From NCBI GenBank assembly GCA_036388295.1, contig DASVSC010000271.1, forward strand, positions 1 to 8,609: a DNA stretch of 8,609 bases, read 5' to 3'. How positions within the stretch are numbered: position 1 is the stretch's first letter; the number at the start of each line of letters is the position of its first letter. The notes below the pieces were generated by a model. The model saw only the letters and a list, made by a program, of their open reading frames with translations. It made no database searches and had not been told where the DNA came from. A program made the translations under genes and the position numbers. The DNA comes from RYN-431 sp036388295 (GTDB taxonomy: Bacteria > Planctomycetota > Phycisphaerae > Tepidisphaerales > Tepidisphaeraceae). Below, piece by piece: positions 4,009 to 8,609 of the stretch.

Positions 4009-6318
4009 ATGGATGATTTTGATCTCGTTAAAGAGTTTCTCGTCGAAAGTTACGAGAATCTGGACCGCTTAGACCAGGATTTCATCGCGTTGGAGATTGA
4101 TCCGACGGCGACGGAAAAGCTGGCGAGCATTTTTCGCACGATTCACACGATCAAAGGCACCTGCGGCTGTCTCGGCTTCGGCAAGCTCGAATCCGTGGCG
4201 CACGTCGGGGAAAATCTACTGAGCCGTCTTCGCGACGGCACGCTGGGCATCAATACTGAGATCACGACCGCGCTGCTGAAACTGGTCGACGCGATCCGCG
4301 AGATCCTGCACAGCATCGAATCTGCACAAACCGAGGGCAACGGCGATTACAGCGCGCTGTGCGCCACGCTCGTCCGCCTGAACCAGGCCGGCACGGCTGC
4401 CGAAGCGGATCACGCCGCGCCGGTGCCGGCCGCCGAACCCATTGCGGTTTCGATGGCGGTTATGGAAGCCCCGGCGGCTGTGGAAGTGCACGCCGTTGCC
4501 GAAGCCGCGCACCCGGCTGAAGACGATCACGCCCCGAAAGCGGCCGAAAACGCCGAAAAGAAGGCCTCCAGCGGCGACTCCGTTGCCGGCAACGCCATCC
4601 GCGTCGACGTCGAACTGCTCGACAAATTGATGACCCTCGTCGGCGAACTGGTCCTGGCCCGCAACCAGGTGCTCCAGCACACCGCCGCCCAGCAGGAGCC
4701 GGCCCTGCAACGCACCGCACAGCGCCTCAACCTGATTACCACCGAACTGCAGGAAGGCGTCATGAAGACGCGCATGCAGCCGATCGGGAACCTGTGGAAC
4801 AAGTTCCCGCGCGTCGTCCGTGACGTCGCCAATGCGTGCGGCAAGAAAGTCCGCCTCGAAATGGACGGCCGCGAGACCGAACTCGATAAGACCATTATCG
4901 AAGCGATCAAAGACCCGCTCACCCACGTCATTCGCAATAGCGTCGATCACGGCGTCGAAGCGCCCGAAAAACGCCGCGCCGCCGGCAAGCCCGAAGAAGG
5001 CTGTCTGCTGATGCGGGCCTTCCATGAAGGCGGCCAGGTCAACATTGAAATTATCGACGACGGCAAAGGCATCGATCCGGCGATCATCAAACGCAAAGCC
5101 GTCGAAAAAGGCCTGATCACCGCCGACCAGGCCGCCCGCATGAGCGAGCGCGAAGCGGTGCACTTGGTTTTCGCGCCCGGCTTCTCGACGGCTGAAAAGA
5201 TCACCAACGTCAGCGGCCGCGGCGTCGGCATGGACGTGGTGAAGACCAACATCGAAAAAATCGGCGGCACCGTCGACATCCAGAGCCGCGTCGGCGAAGG
5301 CACCACGCTCCGCATCAAGATCCCGCTGACGCTGGCCATCATTCCCGCCCTGATCGTCACCAGCGGCGGCGAACGCTTCGCCATCCCCCAGGTCAGCCTG
5401 CTCGAACTGGTCCGTCTGGAGGAAAAGGAAGCCGGCATCGAATTGATTAACGGCACGCCACTGTACCGTTTGCGAGGCAACCTGCTGCCGCTGCTTTACT
5501 TGAATCGGCAACTCAAACTCACGAACGCCAGCAAAGCCAGTGGCGAGAACATCGTCGTCCTGCGTGCCGGCGAGCGGCAATTCGGTCTGGTCGTCGACCA
5601 GATCAATGACACCGAGGAAATCGTCGTCAAACCGCTCGGCAAGCAGCTCAAAAGCCAAGCCGTCTTCGCCGGCACAACGATCATGGGCGACGGTGGCGTG
5701 GCGCTGATCCTGGACGTGCTCGGCATCGCACAGAGTGCCAACGTCATGTCGCAGCACACCGACGCGAACGCCCGCACCGCCGTCCACCAGAACGGGGCGG
5801 CTTCCGCGGACAAGCGGACGCTGCTGCTGTTCCGCCTGCGGGACGAGGAACGCATGGCCGTCCCGCTCTCGGCGGTGGCGCGGCTGGAAGAGTTCGACCG
5901 GGCGAAGATCGAACACGCCGGCAACCAATTCGTCGTCCAGTACCGCGGCAAGATCATGCCGCTGATCAACTTGTCCGAAGTCCTCGGCGACCGTCGTGCC
6001 AAGGCCCGCATGAGCCGGCGAAAGAAGACCGAATCCGCAGCGGCCAAGGCCCAGGTGGTCGTTTACACCCATCAAGGCCAGAACGTCGGGCTGTTGGTCG
6101 AGTGGATCGTCGACGTGATCGATGAGCAGATCGACGTCGAAACCTCGGGCGTCCGTCCCGGCGTACTGGGGACGGCCATCATCAAGGGCAACGTCACCGA
6201 ACTGCTGGACGTCTCCGCGATCGTGCAGAAGGCGCTCGACACGATGGGGCCGCGGGCGGCGGCTGCCTGTGAACTTTCCGACGACCTGCTGTCCGAACCG
6301 GTCGCCCGCGCGGCTTAA
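4009..6318 (+). CDS. cheA: Chemotaxis histidine kinase CheA with two CheW-like domains
   Basis: CheA autophosphorylates in receptor arrays and passes phosphate to response regulators. From ATG 4009 (769 residues): an HPt domain (about 1-110) with the phosphorylated His46 in HTIKG; an Ala/Glu/Pro-rich linker (about 125-194) without a recognisable CheY-binding P2 domain; dimerisation helices (about 195-255, RVDVELLDKLMTLVGELVLARN); and the ATPase with N box HVIRNSVDHG (306-315), G1 DDGKG (350-354) and G2 SGRGVGMD (402-409). A first CheW-like domain follows (about 440-578) and a second after it (about 602-745), where most CheA proteins have one. MDDFDLVKEFLVESYENLD is the usual family N-terminus, hence 4009; ATG 3910 would add 33 atypical residues. 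GAGGA at 4003-4007 is unusually close to 4009, so the start stays open. cheW follows after 10 bases. Confidence 0.93.
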   Translation: MDDFDLVKEFLVESYENLDRLDQDFIALEIDPTATEKLASIFRTIHTIKGTCGCLGFGKLESVAHVGENLLSRLRDGTLGINTEITTALLKLVDAIREILHSIESAQTEGNGDYSALCATLVRLNQAGTAAEADHAAPVPAAEPIAVSMAVMEAPAAVEVHAVAEAAHPAEDDHAPKAAENAEKKASSGDSVAGNAIRVDVELLDKLMTLVGELVLARNQVLQHTAAQQEPALQRTAQRLNLITTELQEGVMKTRMQPIGNLWNKFPRVVRDVANACGKKVRLEMDGRETELDKTIIEAIKDPLTHVIRNSVDHGVEAPEKRRAAGKPEEGCLLMRAFHEGGQVNIEIIDDGKGIDPAIIKRKAVEKGLITADQAARMSEREAVHLVFAPGFSTAEKITNVSGRGVGMDVVKTNIEKIGGTVDIQSRVGEGTTLRIKIPLTLAIIPALIVTSGGERFAIPQVSLLELVRLEEKEAGIELINGTPLYRLRGNLLPLLYLNRQLKLTNASKASGENIVVLRAGERQFGLVVDQINDTEEIVVKPLGKQLKSQAVFAGTTIMGDGGVALILDVLGIAQSANVMSQHTDANARTAVHQNGAASADKRTLLLFRLRDEERMAVPLSAVARLEEFDRAKIEHAGNQFVVQYRGKIMPLINLSEVLGDRRAKARMSRRKKTESAAAKAQVVVYTHQGQNVGLLVEWIVDVIDEQIDVETSGVRPGVLGTAIIKGNVTELLDVSAIVQKALDTMGPRAAAACELSDDLLSEPVARAA

Positions 6319-6322
6319 GGGA
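6317..6322 (+). promoter_or_regulatory. Shine-Dalgarno of cheW overlapping the cheA stop
   Basis: AAGGGA overlaps the last two bases of the cheA TAA stop and lies six bases before the cheW ATG at 6329. This supports the chosen cheW start and suggests co-transcription and probably translational coupling of the two genes. Confidence 0.7.
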
Positions 6323-6328
6323 TCTGAA

Positions 6329-6757
6329 ATGAACGACAACAACCAATACTGCACCTTTCTCGTCGACGGCCTGCTGTTCGGCGTCGGCGTAAAGGTCGTG
6401 CAGGAAGTGATCCGCTATCAGCAGATGACCATGGTGCCACTGGCACCCCGCGAGATCGGCGGCCTGATCAATTTACGCGGCCAGATCGTGACGGCCGTTG
6501 AACTGCGCCGCCGGCTCGGGCTGCCCGACCGGGCCGACGCGGCCAAGCCGATGAACGTCGTGGTCCGCACCGAAGAGGGGGCGGTCAGCCTGCTGGTCGA
6601 CGAGATCGGCGAGGTGGTCTCGATCGATCCATCGACCTTCGAACCGCCGCCTGAAACGCTCACCGGCGCCGCCCGCGCCTTGATCGACGGCGTCTACAAG
6701 CTCAAAGGCCGGCTGCTGCTGGTCCTGAATACCGATAAAGCCGTCAACGTGTGTTGA
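6329..6757 (+). CDS. cheW: Chemotaxis coupling protein CheW
   Basis: The 142-residue product is a single CheW domain of normal length. It has the opening strand YCTFLVDGLLFGVGVKVVQEV (7-27), the signature GGLINLRGQIVTAVELRRRLGL (44-65) with the conserved Arg50 of NLRG, and SLLVDEIGEVVSID followed by VYKLKGRLLLVLNTDKAV. CheW links the cytoplasmic tips of chemoreceptors to the P5 domain of CheA and is needed for array assembly and kinase control. It lies between cheA and a chemoreceptor gene on the same strand, as expected for one signalling unit. The start at 6329 is set by AAGGGA six bases upstream. The protein ends in Cys. It is distinct from the second CheW-like domain fused to CheA, so this system has three CheW-type modules. 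Confidence 0.94.
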   Translation: MNDNNQYCTFLVDGLLFGVGVKVVQEVIRYQQMTMVPLAPREIGGLINLRGQIVTAVELRRRLGLPDRADAAKPMNVVVRTEEGAVSLLVDEIGEVVSIDPSTFEPPPETLTGAARALIDGVYKLKGRLLLVLNTDKAVNVC

Positions 6758-6853
6758 CGCACGCAGTCCACTGTCGGGTCGGCGGTGCAGTCACCACGGC
6801 TCCCTATCGCTACATAAATGAGTCGGATCTAGCAGGCGAGCCGTCGAGCCGCC

Positions 6854-6859
6854 GGAGGA
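6854..6859 (+). promoter_or_regulatory. Strong Shine-Dalgarno of the chemoreceptor gene
   Basis: GGAGGA lies seven bases before the ATG at 6867 and decides that start over the out-of-frame ATG at 6860. It is the strongest ribosome-binding site in the window, which fits the high amounts in which receptors are made relative to CheA. The preceding spacer (6758-6853) holds no clear promoter; TACATAAAT at 6811-6819 is the only AT-rich run. Confidence 0.8.
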
Positions 6860-6866
6860 ATGTCAC

Positions 6867-8609
6867 ATGTCCTATTTCAAGAACTTCAGCATAACGACCA
6901 AGCTGGTCGTCAGCTTCGTCTTCGTCGCCGGCATCGCCGTCGGCATCGGACTGCTCGCCATCAGCAACCTGCGCACGCTCGCCGCCAACGGCGCGACGAT
7001 GTACAACGACACCGTCAAGCCGGCCGTGGCCGCCGGCGAGATGGCCGCGGACTTCCAGCGGATTCGGGTGTTGATGCGCGACCTGGCGATCTCCACCACC
7101 GATGAGCAGAACCGCGCGATCGCCGCGAACGTCGACAAGTACAAGAAGGAGGTCGCGACCCTGTTCAAGCAGATCGAGGCAGCCAACATGTCGAACGAGG
7201 ACAAGGCGGCGACCGACCATTTCGATAAAGCGTGGGCGGCCTACCTCCCGCTCAGCGCCCGGGCGGTCGAACTCGGCATGTCGAACAAGAATGAGGAACT
7301 GGTCGCGTTGCTGAACGGGCCGATGGCGGCGCTTGGCAAGGAAATTTCCGATGCCACGCAGGAATTGCTCGACCGGCAGGCGGCGGGCGCCCAGCAACTC
7401 AACGAGGCGAACCAAGCGGCGGCTCATACGGCGCAGACGACGTTCATCATCGTCCTCCTCGTCGGCACGGCCATCGCAGTCGGGCTGGGTCTAACGCTCT
7501 CGATCTCGATCGGTCGCCCGCTCAAGGCGATGGCGAAGGTCGCCAACAGTATCGCGGTCGGCGACCTGGACCAGCAGATCACTGCCAGTGGCCGTGACGA
7601 GATCGGCCGTTTGGCGGACGGATTCCGTGGCCTGATCGGGTACATCCGCGGCATCGCTCTGGCGGCGGACAAGCTGGCCAGCGGCGACCTGACGACCGAG
7701 GTGGTGCCGCAGGGTGACAAGGACGTGTTGTCCAAGAGCTTCCAGCAGGCGTTCCGTTCGCTGCGGGAGACGATCAGCCAGATCTCCGACAACACCGCGA
7801 CGCTCTCGGCGGCCTCGGAAGAGCTGTCGGCCACCAGCACGCAGATGAGCGCCAACGCCGAGGAAACCAGCGCCCAGTCCGGCGTGGTGTCGGCGGCGGC
7901 GGAGCAGGTGAGCAAGAACGTGCAGACCGTCGCCACCGCCAGCGAGCAGATGTCGGCGAGCATCAAGGAAATCAGCAAGAACGCCGCCGAGGCCGCCAAG
8001 GTGGCGACCGGGGCGGTGCAGGTGGCCGACCACACCAACGCCACGATCACCAAGCTGGGCGAGAGCAGCCAGGAGATCGGCAACGTGATCAAGCTGATCA
8101 CCAGCATCGCCCAGCAGACCAACCTCCTGGCCCTGAACGCCACGATCGAGGCGGCCCGTGCCGGCGAGGCGGGCAAGGGGTTCGCGGTGGTGGCCAACGA
8201 GGTCAAGGAGCTGGCCAAGGAAACGACCAAGGCGACCGAGGACATCAGCCAGAAGATCAGCGCCATCCAGGGCGACACCCAGAGCGCGGTCTCGGCGATC
8301 AAGCAGATCAGCCTGGTGATCAACCAGATCAACGACATCAGCAACACCATCGCCAGCGCGGTGGAGGAGCAGACGGCGACGACGAGCGAGATGGGCCGCA
8401 ACATCGGGGAGGCGAGCAAGGGGAGCACCGAGATCGCCCAGAACATCACCGGCGTGGCCCAGGCGGCCCAGAGCACCAGCGGCGGGGCGACGCAGACGCA
8501 GTCGGCCTCGGGCGAGCTGTCGAAGATGGCCGCGCAGCTGCAGACGCTGGTGTCACGCTTCAAGTACAGCGACGACGGCCAAACCCCGGCGTCGATCAAG
8601 CTCAACCCG
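6867..8609 (+). CDS. Methyl-accepting chemotaxis protein, 4HB-type sensor; 3' end beyond window
   Basis: 581 codons are open to the right edge, and the conserved signalling domain is complete, so only a short C-terminal tail should be missing. Domains: cytoplasmic N-terminus, TM1 (about 13-32), an extracytoplasmic region of about 160 residues resembling the four-helix-bundle 4HB_MCP sensor (PAVAAGEM, RIRVLMRDLAI), TM2 (about 193-213), HAMP (about 214-268), a second HAMP-like segment (ALAADKLASGDLTTEVVPQGDKDVLSKSFQQAF, about 270-310), and a long coiled-coil signalling domain. Its hairpin tip is IAQQTNLLALNATIEAARAGEAGKGFAVVANEV (414-446), the site that contacts CheA and CheW. The ligand cannot be predicted from a 4HB domain. 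It lies 109 bases after cheW on the same strand, and is probably the dedicated receptor of this cheA-cheW pair. Glu codons shift from mostly GAA in cheA to mostly GAG here. Confidence 0.95.
   Translation, partial: MSYFKNFSITTKLVVSFVFVAGIAVGIGLLAISNLRTLAANGATMYNDTVKPAVAAGEMAADFQRIRVLMRDLAISTTDEQNRAIAANVDKYKKEVATLFKQIEAANMSNEDKAATDHFDKAWAAYLPLSARAVELGMSNKNEELVALLNGPMAALGKEISDATQELLDRQAAGAQQLNEANQAAAHTAQTTFIIVLLVGTAIAVGLGLTLSISIGRPLKAMAKVANSIAVGDLDQQITASGRDEIGRLADGFRGLIGYIRGIALAADKLASGDLTTEVVPQGDKDVLSKSFQQAFRSLRETISQISDNTATLSAASEELSATSTQMSANAEETSAQSGVVSAAAEQVSKNVQTVATASEQMSASIKEISKNAAEAAKVATGAVQVADHTNATITKLGESSQEIGNVIKLITSIAQQTNLLALNATIEAARAGEAGKGFAVVANEVKELAKETTKATEDISQKISAIQGDTQSAVSAIKQISLVINQINDISNTIASAVEEQTATTSEMGRNIGEASKGSTEIAQNITGVAQAAQSTSGGATQTQSASGELSKMAAQLQTLVSRFKYSDDGQTPASIKLNP

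Noticed and set aside
4216..6354. A 712-codon open frame on the minus strand opposite cheA and the start of cheW
   Set aside because: Its product is low-complexity (rich in Asp, Phe, Gly, Val and Gln) with no domain resemblance, and cheA on the other strand is unmistakable. Codon bias in a GC-rich gene opens such antisense frames.
6815..6847. A possible sigma-28 (flagellar) promoter before the chemoreceptor: TAAATGAG then GCCGTCGA
   Set aside because: The spacer is 17 bases instead of about 11 and both boxes deviate from TAAAGTTT and GCCGATAA.
7424..8605. A 393-codon open frame on the minus strand opposite the chemoreceptor
   Set aside because: The Ser/Leu/Ala-rich translation mirrors the repetitive Ala/Ser/Glu/Gln codons of the signalling coiled coil; it shows no family motif and no ribosome site.

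Overview
The window (8,609 bases, GC-rich) looks like chromosomal DNA of a free-living bacterium, most likely a planctomycete. I infer this from three things: small stand-alone LuxR-type HTH proteins ending in a VSSRxELxA(K/R)(F/Y) signature, the CheA architecture with two CheW-like domains, and hairpin repeats of the CCCTCACCC/CCCTCTCCC type beside a DUF559 gene. The assignment rests on family recollection, not on a marker gene, and is moderate at best.

Left part (1-2470). A leftward gene of the 6-pyruvoyl-tetrahydropterin synthase/QueD family is cut by the left edge. A rightward trpE (anthranilate synthase component I) diverges from it. Between the two start codons sits a roughly 0.54 kb cassette: a DUF559 (Vsr-like PD-(D/E)XK fold) endonuclease-like gene flanked by two near-identical 50-base hairpin repeats in inverted orientation (375-424 and 861-910), plus a third diverged copy (434-475). 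The outer copies fall in the 5' leaders of both chromosomal genes, in the same orientation relative to each, and the right copy supplies the last codons and the stop of the DUF559 gene.

Middle part (2471-4008). Two consecutive rightward genes encode small LuxR/GerE-type HTH proteins without a receiver domain: 131 aa with little besides the HTH, and 214 aa with a GAF-like N-terminal region. The first has a TATACT box placed so that its mRNA could be leaderless. A 331-base gene-free stretch follows; it holds a strong hairpin and an AT-rich, promoter-like segment with a GTTAA-N11-TTAAC dyad.

Right part (4009-8609). A chemosensory cluster: cheA (HPt, dimerisation and ATPase domains, then two CheW-like domains; no recognisable P2), cheW ten bases later with its Shine-Dalgarno overlapping the cheA stop, and a membrane methyl-accepting chemotaxis protein that runs off the right edge without a stop. 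Together they form the receptor-coupler-kinase core of one array; the response regulator and adaptation enzymes are not in the window. No flagellar or pilus gene is visible, so whether it controls motility or another output is open.

The strongest candidate for something unusual is the DUF559 gene with its paired hairpin repeats, which resembles REP/RAYT (REP-associated transposase) arrangements but with a nuclease-fold protein in place of the transposase. The second is the pterin enzyme, which has a Glu-x-x-His-Gly-His motif where QueD has its catalytic Cys.
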